Assembly (NCBI RefSeq): GCF_007827595.1
Contig: NZ_VISR01000039.1
Span: 1-64,000 of the forward strand
Length of the DNA: 64,000 nt
Origin: Streptomyces sp. BK340
GTDB taxonomy: Bacteria > Actinomycetota > Actinomycetes > Streptomycetales > Streptomycetaceae
Direction of reading: 5' to 3'
The position numbers and the translations under genes were made by a program. Numbering within the stretch: the first letter of the stretch is position 1; each line of letters starts with the position of its first letter. The notes under the pieces were generated by a model. It did no database searches, had not been told where the DNA came from, and was given only the letters and a program-made list of their open reading frames with translations. Positions 25,447-34,774 of this stretch are shown here, piece after piece.

Positions 25447-26139
25447 ATGGCGGACAGTGAGCAGCCCGGCGCCGATAACCCGATCCGGGTCTTCCTGATG
25501 GACGACCACGAGGTGGTGCGGCGCGGCGTGCGCGACCTGCTGAACGACGAGCCGGACATCGAGGTGATCGGTGAGGCCGGCACGGCGGAGCAGGCACTGG
25601 TGCGGGTACCGGCGTTGCGCCCGCAGGTGGCAGTGCTGGACGTCCGTCTCCCCGACGGCGACGGCGTGACCGTGTGCCGGGAGCTACGCTCCCGCATGCC
25701 GGAGCTGTCCTGCCTCATGCTGACCTCCTTCGACGACGAGGAGGCACTGCTCGACTCGATCATGGCGGGCGCGTCCGGTTACGTTCTGAAGCAGATCCAG
25801 GGCTCCGACCTGGTGTCCGCCGTGCGCACCGTGGCCGGCGGCCAGTCCCTGCTGGACGCCAGTGCGACCACCAGGCTGATGGCCCGGCTGCGTGGCGGCC
25901 AGCAGGAGGAGGAGCAGCCCGACGGACTGCAAGGTCTGACCGAGCGGGAGCGGGAGATCCTGGCTCTGATCGGTGAGGGGCTGACCAACCGCCAGATCGG
26001 CCAGCGGCTGTACCTGGCCGAGAAGACGGTGAAGAACCACATCTCCCGTCTGCTGGCCAAGCTCGGCGTCGAGCGCCGTATCCAGGCTGCCGTCATCGCC
26101 ACCCAGGTCCAGGACCGACAGCGGCAGGAAGGGCACTGA
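25447..26139 (+). CDS. NarL/FixJ response regulator, DevR/DosR (OsdR)-like
   Basis: A 230-residue two-component regulator. The receiver domain (about 13-130) has the acidic pair in FLMDDHE, phospho-acceptor Asp65 (AVLDVRLPDGDG), Thr93 (LMLTSFDDE) and Lys115 (GYVLKQI). The DNA-binding LuxR-type domain is at about 155-215 (LTEREREILALIGEGLTNRQ, then IGQRLYLAEKTVKNHISRLL). These segments strongly resemble mycobacterial DevR/DosR and S. coelicolor OsdR. The gene stands alone; its likely kinase is 34 kb away at 59.7 kb. A palindrome upstream suggests autoregulation. It is the best candidate for master regulator of the island. Confidence 0.88.
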   Translation: MADSEQPGADNPIRVFLMDDHEVVRRGVRDLLNDEPDIEVIGEAGTAEQALVRVPALRPQVAVLDVRLPDGDGVTVCRELRSRMPELSCLMLTSFDDEEALLDSIMAGASGYVLKQIQGSDLVSAVRTVAGGQSLLDASATTRLMARLRGGQQEEEQPDGLQGLTEREREILALIGEGLTNRQIGQRLYLAEKTVKNHISRLLAKLGVERRIQAAVIATQVQDRQRQEGH

Positions 26140-26214
26140 ATCCCGGAACCGGCGCGGACCAGAATGAATCGCCGGGCAACGTGCTCAGCGCCCGGCTCGT
26201 AACCTCCTCCACCA

Positions 26215-26236
26215 CCAGGGACCACTCCGTCCCTGG
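26215..26236. terminator. Perfect inverted repeat between convergent genes
   Basis: CCAGGGAC-CACTCC-GTCCCTGG has 8-bp arms and a 6-base loop. It lies 76 bases after the response regulator and before the end of the reverse-strand CBS-BON gene, so it may terminate both. Its GGGAC/GTCCC arms also equal the DosR half-site, so a protein-binding role is not excluded. Confidence 0.5.
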
Positions 26237-26320
26237 CCAGTGAGACGGACATGGTGGGCGCCGTGGTGGAGGGTCGGACCGGCCCGGCGAGGATCCCGCT
26301 GTTCTGCAAGAAGTTGCCGG

Positions 26321-27062
26321 TCAGGCCCGAGACAGGTTTTCGCCGCCGTTCGCGGGGGCGGCCATTGGCTCCGCAGGGCCTTCGGAGCGCATCAGCTCGA
26401 ACTCCACGTCGACCACGCCCTCGACGGCCCGGACCAGACGCGCGGCCATGGGGACCAGGGATGTGTCCCGGGCATGGCCGGTGAGCGTCACGACACCGTT
26501 CCGTACATCCACCCGCACAGCCGACACCGGAGCAGCGAAGAGATATGCCACGACCTCCCGCCGCACCTCCTCGGCGATCTCATCGTCGTCCCGCAGGAAC
26601 ACCTTCAGCAGGTCGGCGCGGCTGACGATGCCTTGCAGCATGCCCACGTGGTCGACGACGGGCAGCCGCTTGACCTTGGCGTGCGCCATGCCGCCCGCGC
26701 TGACCCTCGCGGCCCCCGTGGCCGCGGCTCCGTGCGGCCTGGGCCAGGGTCGCGTCCGCGCGGACGGTGAGGGCGGGGGAGGTCATGAGGCCCTCGGCGG
26801 TGAGGCCGCCCGCCTTGGCCAGGTCGTCGAGACGGCGCAGCTGTGTGGCCCGGTCGGGGTCGCTGTCGCGGAACTCCTCCTTGGGCAGCAGGTCGGCCTC
26901 GGAGACGACGCCGACCACGCGGCCCTCGCCCTCGAGGACGGCCAGGGCGCTGACCTTCCAGTCCTGCATGAACTGCACGATCTCTTTGAAGGCGGCCCGT
27001 CGGCCGACGGCGGCGACCGTGTGGGAGATGGCGTCACTGACGATGCGTGGGGTGCTGTACAC
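26321..27062 (-). pseudogene. CBS-BON protein, frameshifted between the CBS domains
   Basis: The first frame, from 27062, encodes CBS domain 1 and the start of CBS domain 2 (TAFKEIV-like AAFKEIVQFMQDWKVSALAV, GVVSEADLLPKEEF, GLMTSPALTVRADATLAQAA). It then runs out of frame. The second frame resumes at about 26700 (MAHAKVKRLPVVDHVGMLQG, IVSRADLLKVFLRDD) and continues through the BON domain (VRVDVRNGVVTLTGHARDTS). A GC-rich duplication-like patch near 26700-26735, where an AAR triplet appears in both frames, marks the lesion. Intact paralogues are at 43.5 and 51.5 kb. The second ORF has an ATG and might still be translated separately. Confidence 0.78.
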
Positions 27063-27089
27063 CGGGACGCCTTCGTCAGGCCGGGCCGC

Positions 27090-27543
27090 TCACACGGCGC
27101 TTCCGGCGCCGTATGGGGCGTAGAGGTCCAGCAGCCGGCTCCTGGTAGTACGGAGGCGGTGGGCCAGCACGTCGCCAACCCACTGAGTGACGGCACGTCC
27201 GAGTGCTGGGTCGTCCTGGCAGAGGGAACGGACGGCCGTGGCGTCGAACTCGTAGGCCCGCACCTGGGTCGCCGCTGTGGCGCCATATGCCACACGTGCG
27301 GCACGAACAGCCAGGACAGGCCGACGAGTTCGTTGTGACCGAGGGTCTCGCTGATCGCGTGGCGCCGGCCGGGTACGTGTGTGTCGAGCTCGATGGAGCC
27401 GGTGCGGTGATCCAGAACCGGTCCGCATGCGCACCTTCGTTGAAGATGCGCGTCCCCTGCGGGAAGGTCACTTCCCGGGCAAGACGCATGAGCCGTTGCC
27501 GGTGCTGGGTGGGCAGCGCGCGCAGCATGCTCGGGGTATTCAT
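27090..27543 (-). pseudogene. Cyclic nucleotide-binding (CRP/FNR-type sensor) protein, two frameshifts
   Basis: Three consecutive frames together encode one cyclic-nucleotide-binding domain protein of about 150 residues. The first reads MLRALPTQHRQRLMRLAREV and FPQGTRIFNEGAHADRFWI. The second reads DHRTGSIELDTHVPGRRHAI and LGHNELVGLSWLFVPHVWHM. The third reads VRAYEFDATAVRSLCQDDPA then DVLAHRLRTTRSRLLDLYAP. Shifts fall near 27410 and 27280. No C-terminal helix-turn-helix is present, so the parent was a stand-alone sensor domain. It lies directly upstream of the frameshifted CBS-BON gene on the same strand. Confidence 0.78.
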
Positions 27544-28098
27544 GGCCGGCCTCCCGGACGGGGTACACGAACTGGTACCTCCAGCGTGTGGCGCCGACTC
27601 CAGTCGAGGGAGGGGCCATCGGGCGTCCGGAGCGGGGCCATCCGGCCTCAGAGCAGATGGCAGTGAAGACGGCCGCCGCCCCCGTGTCGGCGAGGGCGGC
27701 GGCCGCGGCGCGAGGACCGTGCCTCCCCAACACGAAACTCGCGCGGAAGCCCTCGCGGCTCATGGGGTGTGCGAGCCCCATCTCGAACGAGCCGTAAGGA
27801 CATGGCACTCTCGGCCGGTTGACATCGCATTGCGAGCCAGGCCGTAGCTCCTGCCCTCGATGGTCCAGTTCGCAACGGTGCTGACGATGGGGCTGGCCGG
27901 GCCATGCCGTGGACCGAACGACCCATGTCCTGTGACCAGGAGCACCGGGAAACGGAAGAGTTGGGCTGGCCAGACCCACGGCAGCGGGACCATCGGGGTC
28001 GCGCATGGGCCGTGTGGCCGCTGACCGTGCGCGGCTGAGGGGCACAAAGATCAGCTGCGGATCCACTCACCCACACCGGTCCGTAAGGAGCCTCAGCC
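27544..28098. promoter_or_regulatory. Divergent region before the arginine operon
   Basis: No convincing gene is present in this 555-base stretch; reverse-strand frames are open but match nothing I know. It holds three copies of the island motif: GGGCCATCCGGCCT (27635-27648), near the reverse-strand sensor gene, and GGGACCATCGGGGT (27986-27999) and GGGCCGTGTGGCCG (28007-28020), about 80-115 bases upstream of the permease ATG. A ribosome binding site (gtaaggagc) precedes the permease. Confidence 0.5.
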
Positions 28099-29589
28099 AT
28101 GCCCAGAACCACAGGAGACGGAAAGGGGACGGCGCCTACAGCGGCGCTCGGCCTTCCCGCCGCCTCCGCGCTCGTCATCGGCAGCATCATCGGAACCGGA
28201 GTGTTCGCGCTACCCTCCGCCCTTGCCCCGTACGGGCCCATCTCCCTCGTCGCTTTCATCGCCGTCACCCTCGGCGCGCTCGCGCTGGCGCTGACCTTCG
28301 GGGCGCTGTCCAAGCGCGTTCCGGCGAGCGGTGGGCCGTACGTCTACGCCCGCGAGGCCTTCGGGGAGTTCGCCGGGTTCCTCAACGCATGGTCGTACTG
28401 GATCACGGCCTGGGCCGGCAACGCGGCCATCGTCGTGGCGTGGGTCGGCTACGTCGAGGTGTTCGTGAACACCGGGCACGACAAGTGGGCGTCGGTGCTT
28501 CTCGCGCTGGTCGGGCTGTGGATTCCCGCCGCGATCAACCTCACCGGCATCCGCAACATGGGCGCCTTCCAGGTGATCACGACCGTGCTGAAGTTCGTTC
28601 CCCTGATCTTCATGGCCACCGTCGGGCTGTTGTTCATCGACGCCCGCAACTTCGGCCCGTTCAACGCCAGCGGCCAGTCGGCGCTGGGCGCGATCTCGGC
28701 CGCGGGCGCCATCGCCCTGTTCAGCTACCTGGGCCTGGAAGCAGCCTCCGTCGTCGCCGGACGCGTGCGCGAGCCGGGGCGCAACGTTCCCCGCGCCACC
28801 GTCTACGGCACGCTCATCTGCGCCGTCATCTACATCCTGGGCACCCTCGCCGTCTTCGGCACCGTCGCACACGGCAAGCTGGGCGGCTCGACCGCACCGT
28901 TCACCGACGCCGCGAACAACATCTTCGGCGGCAGCTGGGCCGGAGACATTGTCGCCGTGGCCGCGATCATCTCCGGCATCGGCGCTCTGAACGGTTGGAC
29001 CATGCTGTGCGCGGAGATGCCGTACGCGGCCACCCGCGACGGTCTCTTCCCGCAGGCCTTCGCCCGGCTGCGCGGCGAGGGTGGCGTCCCGGCCTTCGGC
29101 ATCGTCGCTTCCACGGTGCTGGCCTCACTGATCACCGTGTTCAGCTACACGCGCTTCGACGACGTCTTCACCAAGATCGTGTTGCTCAGCGTGCTGACGG
29201 CCGTCATCCCGTACCTCTTCTCCGCCGCCGCCCAGCTGTACTGGCTGCTGGTCCGCGGCCGGGACAGCCTCAGCCCCCGCAGGCTCGCCCGTGACATCAC
29301 CGTCGCCGCGCTCGCCCTCGCCTTCTCGTACTGGTCGATCCAGGGAAGCGGCTACCAGACCGTCTACTACGGCCTGTTCGTGCTGCTGCTCGGCGTCCCC
29401 GTCTACGTCTGGCTGAAGCGGGGACAGGACGCCTTCGGCGAGGCCACGGCGCCGAGGACCGCGGCGACCGTGGACCGGTCGGAACGCGCACCCGAGACGC
29501 CCCCGTCGGCCCAGCGGCTCTCCCGAGGGCTCCGGACCAGCCGCACCAGCGGAGCCCGGAAGCGCAACGACTTCCGCCACCACGACTGA
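28099..29589 (+). CDS. APC-family amino acid permease, probable arginine/ornithine exchanger
   Basis: A 496-residue transporter with about 12 transmembrane segments. The APC signature is LPAASALVIGSIIGTGVFALPSAL in helix 1 and SGGPYVYAREAFGEFAGFLNAW in helices 3 and 4. A long Arg/Ser-rich cytoplasmic tail follows helix 12. It is the first gene of the arginine deiminase operon, 29 bases before arcA. The substrate pair arginine in, ornithine out is therefore inferred from context and from APC exchangers of other ADI operons. Motif boxes lie just upstream of the ATG. Confidence 0.85.
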   Translation: MPRTTGDGKGTAPTAALGLPAASALVIGSIIGTGVFALPSALAPYGPISLVAFIAVTLGALALALTFGALSKRVPASGGPYVYAREAFGEFAGFLNAWSYWITAWAGNAAIVVAWVGYVEVFVNTGHDKWASVLLALVGLWIPAAINLTGIRNMGAFQVITTVLKFVPLIFMATVGLLFIDARNFGPFNASGQSALGAISAAGAIALFSYLGLEAASVVAGRVREPGRNVPRATVYGTLICAVIYILGTLAVFGTVAHGKLGGSTAPFTDAANNIFGGSWAGDIVAVAAIISGIGALNGWTMLCAEMPYAATRDGLFPQAFARLRGEGGVPAFGIVASTVLASLITVFSYTRFDDVFTKIVLLSVLTAVIPYLFSAAAQLYWLLVRGRDSLSPRRLARDITVAALALAFSYWSIQGSGYQTVYYGLFVLLLGVPVYVWLKRGQDAFGEATAPRTAATVDRSERAPETPPSAQRLSRGLRTSRTSGARKRNDFRHHD

Positions 29590-29618
29590 CCGCCCCCAAG
29601 CACAGAGGAACTTCCGCG

Positions 29619-30833
29619 ATGAACACCTTCCACGTCGACTCGGAGACCGGCCGCCTGCGCCAGGTGATCCTGCACCGCCCCGGCCTCGAACTCTCCCGCC
29701 TCACCCCGCGCAACGTCGACGCCCTGCTCTTCGACGACATCCTGTGGGCCAAGAGGGCCCGCGAGGAGCACGACGCCTTCGCGCAGGTCCTGCGCGACCA
29801 CGGCGCCCGCGTCCACTACTTCGCCGACCTGCTCGCCCAGACCCTGGACGTCCCCGAGGCGCGGGACTGGCTGCTGGACCGGGTCGTCACTCCCGGCACC
29901 GTGGGCCCGGCCCTCATCGACCCGGTACGCGAACTCTGTTCCGAACTCGACGGCGAGACTCTCGCCGGCTATCTGATCGGCGGGCTCCTCAAGAGCGATC
30001 TGCCGCTCGCCACCCCGCACAGCCTGGTGTGGAACACGCTCGGGCCCGACGACTTCGCCCTCGCCCCACTGCCCAACCACCTCTTCCCGCGGGACAACTC
30101 CTGCTGGGTGTACGACCAGGTGTCGGTCAACCCGATGGCCAAGTCCGCCCGGCGACGCGAGAGCCTGCATGCCGAGGCCATCTACCGGTTCCACCCGATG
30201 TTCGCCGGCGTCGCGCCCGCACCGCTGCTCGACGGACCCGTCGGCACCCTCGAAGGCGGGGACGTTCACGTCCTCGGCAACGGCACCGTCATGGTCGGGA
30301 TGGGGGAGCGCACCACGGCCCAGGCCGTGGAGAATCTGGCCGCCCGGCTCTTCGCGGCCGGTACGGCGAGCAGGCTGATCGCCGTCCAGCTGCCCGCAGC
30401 CCGCGCGTACATGCACCTGGACACCGTGCTGACCATGGTCGACCGCGACGCCTTCGTCATCTACCCGGGCCTCGCCGACTCCCTGCGCTCCTGGACGCTG
30501 CGGCCCAGCTCCGAGCGCGAGACCGGTTTCGACGTCACCGCGAACTCCGATCTCGCGACCGCGCTCGCCGAGGCCCTCGACCTGGACAAGGTGCGGATGC
30601 TCTCGGCTCCCCAGGACATCCGCAACGCCGAGCGCGAGCAGTGGGACGACGGCAGCAACTTCCTCGCCGTCGCACCCGGTGTGGTCGTCGGCTACGAGCG
30701 CAACGTCACCACCAACACCTACCTGCGCAAGCAGGGCATCGAGATCGTCACGATCGCCGGTGCCGAACTCGGCCGCGGCCGGGGCGGCCCGCGCTGCATG
30801 AGCTGCCCCATCGAGCGCGACCCGCTCGCCTGA
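29619..30833 (+). CDS. arcA: Arginine deiminase
   Basis: Hydrolyses arginine to citrulline and ammonia, the first step of the ATP-yielding ADI pathway. The 404-residue protein has the family landmarks: N-terminal VDSETGRLRQVILHRPGLEL, the FARDN-equivalent FPRDNSCWV, LEGGDVHVLG, HLDTVLTMVD, and the C-terminal active-site segment GRGGPRCMSCPIERDPLA. The catalytic cysteine is Cys393. RBS-like sequence (agaggaac) precedes the ATG. It is the second gene of the permease-arcA-OTC-arcC operon, with an 18-base gap to OTC. Confidence 0.95.
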   Translation: MNTFHVDSETGRLRQVILHRPGLELSRLTPRNVDALLFDDILWAKRAREEHDAFAQVLRDHGARVHYFADLLAQTLDVPEARDWLLDRVVTPGTVGPALIDPVRELCSELDGETLAGYLIGGLLKSDLPLATPHSLVWNTLGPDDFALAPLPNHLFPRDNSCWVYDQVSVNPMAKSARRRESLHAEAIYRFHPMFAGVAPAPLLDGPVGTLEGGDVHVLGNGTVMVGMGERTTAQAVENLAARLFAAGTASRLIAVQLPAARAYMHLDTVLTMVDRDAFVIYPGLADSLRSWTLRPSSERETGFDVTANSDLATALAEALDLDKVRMLSAPQDIRNAEREQWDDGSNFLAVAPGVVVGYERNVTTNTYLRKQGIEIVTIAGAELGRGRGGPRCMSCPIERDPLA

Positions 30834-30851
30834 CCCCGTAAGGACACCACC

Positions 30852-31853
30852 ATGACCGTCGACCTGCGAGGCCGCTCCTACCTGAGCGAACTCGACTTCA
30901 CCGCCCCCGAGATCCACCACCTCCTCGATCTCGCCCAGGACCTCAAGGCGGCCAAGCGAGCCGGCACCGAACAGCCACAGCTGTCCGGCAAGCACATCGC
31001 CCTGATCTTCGAGAAGACCTCCACCCGCACCCGCTGCGCCTTCGAGGTCGCCGCCGCCGACCAGGGCGCCCGCACCACCTACCTCGGCCCCGGCGACACC
31101 CACGTCGGTCATAAGGAGTCCATCGCCGACACCGCCCGCGTCCTCGGCCGCATGTTCGACGGCGTAGAGTACCGGGGCTCCGCCCAGTCGATCGTCACCG
31201 ACCTCGCCGCCCACGCCGGCGTCCCCGTCTACAACGGCCTGACCGACACCGCCCACCCCACCCAGAGCCTGTGCGACATGCTGACCATGCGCGAGCACAG
31301 CACCAAGCCGCTCACGGATGTCAGCTACTGCTACCTGGGCGACGCCCGCAACAACATGGGCAACTCGCTGCTGTCGATGGGCGCATTGCTCGGCATGGAC
31401 GTGCGCATCGCCGCGCCGCAGGCGCTGTGGCCGGAATCCGCTCTGGTCGACACATGCCGTGAAGTGGCCAGCCGTCGCGGGGCGCGCATCACCCTCACCG
31501 AGGACGTTGAGACCGCCGTACACGGCGCCGACTTCCTGCACACGGACGTCTGGGTCTCCATGGGCGAACCGGCCGACACCTGGCGCGAGCGGATCGAACT
31601 GCTGCTTCCATACCAGGTCAACGACAAGACGCTCGCCCTCACCGGCAACCCGGACGTGAAGTTCATGCACTGTCTGCCCTCCCTCCACGACCACCGCACC
31701 CGGCTCGGTCAGGAAATGTTCGAGACCTACGGCCTGAACGGCCTCGAAGTCACCGACGAGGTCTTCTCCTCGCCCGCCTCGATCGTCTTCGACCAGGCCG
31801 AGAACCGGCTGCACACCATCAAGGCCGTACTCGTCGCCACCCTGGAGGACTGA
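30852..31853 (+). CDS. arcB: Ornithine carbamoyltransferase, catabolic context
   Basis: In the ADI pathway it phosphorolyses citrulline to ornithine and carbamoyl phosphate; the same fold serves arginine biosynthesis as ArgF. The 333-residue protein has the carbamoyl-phosphate motif S57-T-R-T-R61, HPTQ (135-138), and the ornithine loop HCLP (273-276). Position between arcA and arcC argues for the catabolic direction, although sequence alone does not settle arcB versus argF. It begins 18 bases after arcA and ends 3 bases before arcC. Confidence 0.93.
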   Translation: MTVDLRGRSYLSELDFTAPEIHHLLDLAQDLKAAKRAGTEQPQLSGKHIALIFEKTSTRTRCAFEVAAADQGARTTYLGPGDTHVGHKESIADTARVLGRMFDGVEYRGSAQSIVTDLAAHAGVPVYNGLTDTAHPTQSLCDMLTMREHSTKPLTDVSYCYLGDARNNMGNSLLSMGALLGMDVRIAAPQALWPESALVDTCREVASRRGARITLTEDVETAVHGADFLHTDVWVSMGEPADTWRERIELLLPYQVNDKTLALTGNPDVKFMHCLPSLHDHRTRLGQEMFETYGLNGLEVTDEVFSSPASIVFDQAENRLHTIKAVLVATLED

Positions 31854-31856
31854 ACC

Positions 31857-32780
31857 ATGCGCATCGTCGTCGCACTCGGCGGCAACGCCCTGCTGCACCG
31901 CGGCGAACGCCCCGATGCCGCCATCCAGCAGGCCAACATCGACCGGGCCGCCACCGCCCTGGCAGCCCTGGCCCACGAGCACGAACTGGTCATCACCCAC
32001 GGCAACGGCCCGCAGATCGGGCTGCTCGCCATGGAGAGCGAGGCCGACCCAGCGCTCAGTGCCCCCTACCCGCTGGACCTGCTCGGCGCCCAGACGGAGG
32101 GCATGATCGGTTCCCTGCTCACCCGTGCCATGCACGATGCTCTGCCCGGACACCGGATCGCCGCCCTTGTCACGCACACCCTCGTGCGGACCGACGATCC
32201 CGCCTTCGAACAGCCCACGAAGTTCGTCGGCCAGGTGTACTCCCGCCAGCTGGCCGAGAAGCTGGCCCGCAAGCGGGGCTGGCACATCGCCCGGGACACC
32301 ACCGGTTGGCGGCGCGTCGTCGCCTCACCCGCACCCGAACGCATTCTGGAGACCGACACCATCCACGAACTCCTGAACAGCGGCACCCTGGTGATCTGCG
32401 CGGGCGGAGGCGGGGTCCCCGTCACCGCCGACCGCGACACCGGCGCACTCACCGGGGTGGAGGCCGTTATTGACAAGGACCTCACCGCGGCCCTGCTCGC
32501 CGAGGACCTCAAGGCTGATTTCCTGCTCATCCTCACCGACGTTCCCTACGTCTACGAGGGCTACGGGACGCCCGACCAGCACCCGCTGCTCGACGCCACC
32601 CCCCGCGACCTGCGGCACGGTGGTTTCCCGGCCGGCTCCATGGGCCCCAAGACCGAGGCGGCTGCCCGGTTCGTCGAGCACACCGGCGGCCTGGCCGCGA
32701 TCGGCGCGCTGGACGCGGCGTACGAGATCGTCCACGCCAGGTCGGGCACGCTGATCCGGCCGGACCTCACGGTCGGGTGA
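31857..32780 (+). CDS. arcC: Carbamate kinase
   Basis: Transfers phosphate from carbamoyl phosphate to ADP, making the single ATP of the ADI pathway. The 307-residue protein has the amino acid kinase fold with MRIVVALGGNALLHRGE at the N-terminus, HGNGPQIGLLAMESE, VICAGGGGVPV, DKDLTAALLAEDL and LTDVPYVYEGYG. FPAGSMGPKTEAAARFVE is the typical late motif. It is the last gene of the operon and convergent with the SulP transporter gene, with 49 bases between their stops. Confidence 0.95.
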   Translation: MRIVVALGGNALLHRGERPDAAIQQANIDRAATALAALAHEHELVITHGNGPQIGLLAMESEADPALSAPYPLDLLGAQTEGMIGSLLTRAMHDALPGHRIAALVTHTLVRTDDPAFEQPTKFVGQVYSRQLAEKLARKRGWHIARDTTGWRRVVASPAPERILETDTIHELLNSGTLVICAGGGGVPVTADRDTGALTGVEAVIDKDLTAALLAEDLKADFLLILTDVPYVYEGYGTPDQHPLLDATPRDLRHGGFPAGSMGPKTEAAARFVEHTGGLAAIGALDAAYEIVHARSGTLIRPDLTVG

Positions 32781-32829
32781 CAGAGAGGATGGCCGGTCCC
32801 GCTCCGTGTCGCGCGTCCAGGAACGGTTC

Positions 32830-34542
32830 CTATCGCTCGCCGTTCCACTCGCGGTAGGCGGCCACCGCGGTGGGCAGCGTGGGGAAGATGAGGTCCGTGC
32901 CCACGGTGTCCGCCAGGCCGTACGCCTTCAGGTCGCCCAGCAGGTCCTGCTTGACCCGGGCCAAGGCGAACACGACGCCCCGGTGAACCAGTTCGCGGCG
33001 CAGCTCGTCCACCGCGTCGAGGGCCGTGATGTCGACCTCGACGTTCGCCTCGGTGTTCAGGACGAACCAGCGGACGGGCACGGTCTGTCGGTCTACGGCG
33101 GCCAGGGCGCGGCGCCGGAAGTCCTCCGCGTTGGCGAAGAACAGCGGAGAGTCGTAGCGGTAGACCAGCAGGCCCGAGATCGTGCGAGCCTGCGGATAGT
33201 CATCGATGTCGTGCATGCCCGCCAACCCGGGCACCAGCCCCTCGACCGCGTCGTGCGGTCGCGCCACCCGCGTCAGCAGTTCGGCCACCGACAGGCCGAC
33301 CGCCACGATCACCCCGTACAGGATGTCGAGAGCGAGCACGCCGGCCAGGCAGCCGAGGGCAAGGAGTAGTTCGCGGCGACGGAACGACGCCAGTCGGCGA
33401 AACCCGGCCAGGTCGATCATGCGGACGGCCGCGTATACGACGAGCGCCCCCAGCACCGCCGAAGGCGTCCGGCTCAGCAGGGGGCTCAAGAACAGCAGAA
33501 CGGCGAGGACCACCGCTCCGGCCACGAGCGAGTAGCCCTGGCTGCGGGCTCCCGTCGAGGCGGCAAGCGCGGTGCGACTGGCGCTGCTGCTGACCGGAAA
33601 GCCGTGCAGGGCACCCGCACCGAGGTTGGCCGCTCCGAGCGCCAGGAACTCCTGGTTGGCGTCCAGGCCGGGTTCGCCGTCGGTGGGCCCGGTGAAGGCG
33701 CGCGCGGTGAGGATGAAGTCGGTGTATGCAACGATCAGGACGCCCAGTGCGGGCAGTACGAGGTGCGGAAGCTCGCCCAGGGCCGGCAGCGCGAGCGAGG
33801 GCAGCCCCGACGGCACCTCGCCGATCACCTTGATGCCGTACCGGTGGTCGAGGCCGAAGACGGTGACGACTGCCGTGCCGAGGACCACCGCGAACAGCGG
33901 TCCCGGCAGCGCCGGCACGTACCGCTTCGCCGCGAACAGGAACACCAGCGCGACCGCCGAGAAGACGACCGTCTTCGCATCGACGCCCGACAGGTGCCTG
34001 GCGAAGGACCACAGTTGGGCGAAGAACTCGGTACCGGTGGTCCGTATGCCGGTGAGCCTGGGCAGCTGGTCCACCATCATGATCAACGCCACCCCGGCCA
34101 GATAGCCGAGCAACACTGGGCGGGAGAGCAGGTCCGCAAGGAAGCCGAATCGCACCACCCGCGCGACCAGGCACAGCAGGCCGACCGTAACCGCGAGGGC
34201 CGCGGCCAGCGATGCGTAACGCCCCACGTCCCCGCCGGCGAGCGGGCCCACCACGGTGGCCGTCATCAGAGCGGTCGTCGACTCGGGCCCCACCGACAAC
34301 AGCCGGGAGGAACCGAACAACGCATACAACGCGAGGGCGGGCAGGATCGCCCACAGCCCGGCGACCGGTGGCAGCCCGGCAACACCCGCGTACGCCATGA
34401 CCTGTGGCACGAGGTACGCCGCCACCGTCACGCCGGCCAGCAGGTCGCCTCTCAGCCACGAGTGCTGGTAACCGAGCAGGGCGTCGAGGCCAGGTGCCAG
34501 CCGGCGCCACCACGAAGACCGTCCGCCCGCGTCCCCAGCCAT
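32830..34542 (-). CDS. SulP-family anion transporter with STAS domain
   Basis: A 570-residue SLC26/SulP transporter, a family carrying sulphate, bicarbonate and other anions. The conserved N-terminal part reads LRGDLLAGVTVAAYLVPQVMAYA. About 10-12 hydrophobic segments follow, including GSSRLLSVGPESTTALM, before a C-terminal STAS domain at about 440-560 (VYRYDSPLFFANAEDFRRR, LNTEANVEVDITALDAVDEL). The ATG at 34542 has GAGAGGGGTGG upstream; a longer start (34614) adds non-conserved residues. It diverges from the DoxX-like gene and a motif box lies in the shared region. A role in bicarbonate or formate-related balance would be speculative. Confidence 0.85.
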   Translation of the reverse strand: MAGDAGGRSSWWRRLAPGLDALLGYQHSWLRGDLLAGVTVAAYLVPQVMAYAGVAGLPPVAGLWAILPALALYALFGSSRLLSVGPESTTALMTATVVGPLAGGDVGRYASLAAALAVTVGLLCLVARVVRFGFLADLLSRPVLLGYLAGVALIMMVDQLPRLTGIRTTGTEFFAQLWSFARHLSGVDAKTVVFSAVALVFLFAAKRYVPALPGPLFAVVLGTAVVTVFGLDHRYGIKVIGEVPSGLPSLALPALGELPHLVLPALGVLIVAYTDFILTARAFTGPTDGEPGLDANQEFLALGAANLGAGALHGFPVSSSASRTALAASTGARSQGYSLVAGAVVLAVLLFLSPLLSRTPSAVLGALVVYAAVRMIDLAGFRRLASFRRRELLLALGCLAGVLALDILYGVIVAVGLSVAELLTRVARPHDAVEGLVPGLAGMHDIDDYPQARTISGLLVYRYDSPLFFANAEDFRRRALAAVDRQTVPVRWFVLNTEANVEVDITALDAVDELRRELVHRGVVFALARVKQDLLGDLKAYGLADTVGTDLIFPTLPTAVAAYREWNGER

Positions 34543-34657
34543 ATGCCACCCCTCTCTCCCTGGGCCCAGCATCCATGGCTGAGCGATCAACCGCGACACT
34601 CGCCCGGTGTCCAACCTGCCCGGTTCGCCACCTGCCGCCCAACGGGCCCGGCATGCA

Positions 34658-34671
34658 GGGACGTTCAGCCC
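34658..34671. promoter_or_regulatory. DevR-like box between sulP and the DoxX-like gene
   Basis: GGGACGTTCAGCCC lies 116 bases upstream of the SulP start and 104 bases upstream of the DoxX-like start, so it could serve either divergent gene. Confidence 0.5.
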
Positions 34672-34774
34672 AACGGATGGAGACCTTCGGCATCCGGCGT
34701 GACGTCAGGCATCGGACGAGAGTGAGACACGTCAAGGAGAAGACGATTCATACATCCCCGAAGGGATCACCATC

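Noticed and set aside
29403..32285. 960-codon reverse-strand frame opposite the arginine deiminase operon
   Set aside because: It covers arcA, OTC and part of arcC, which have intact active sites. The antisense product is low-complexity and spans operon gaps.
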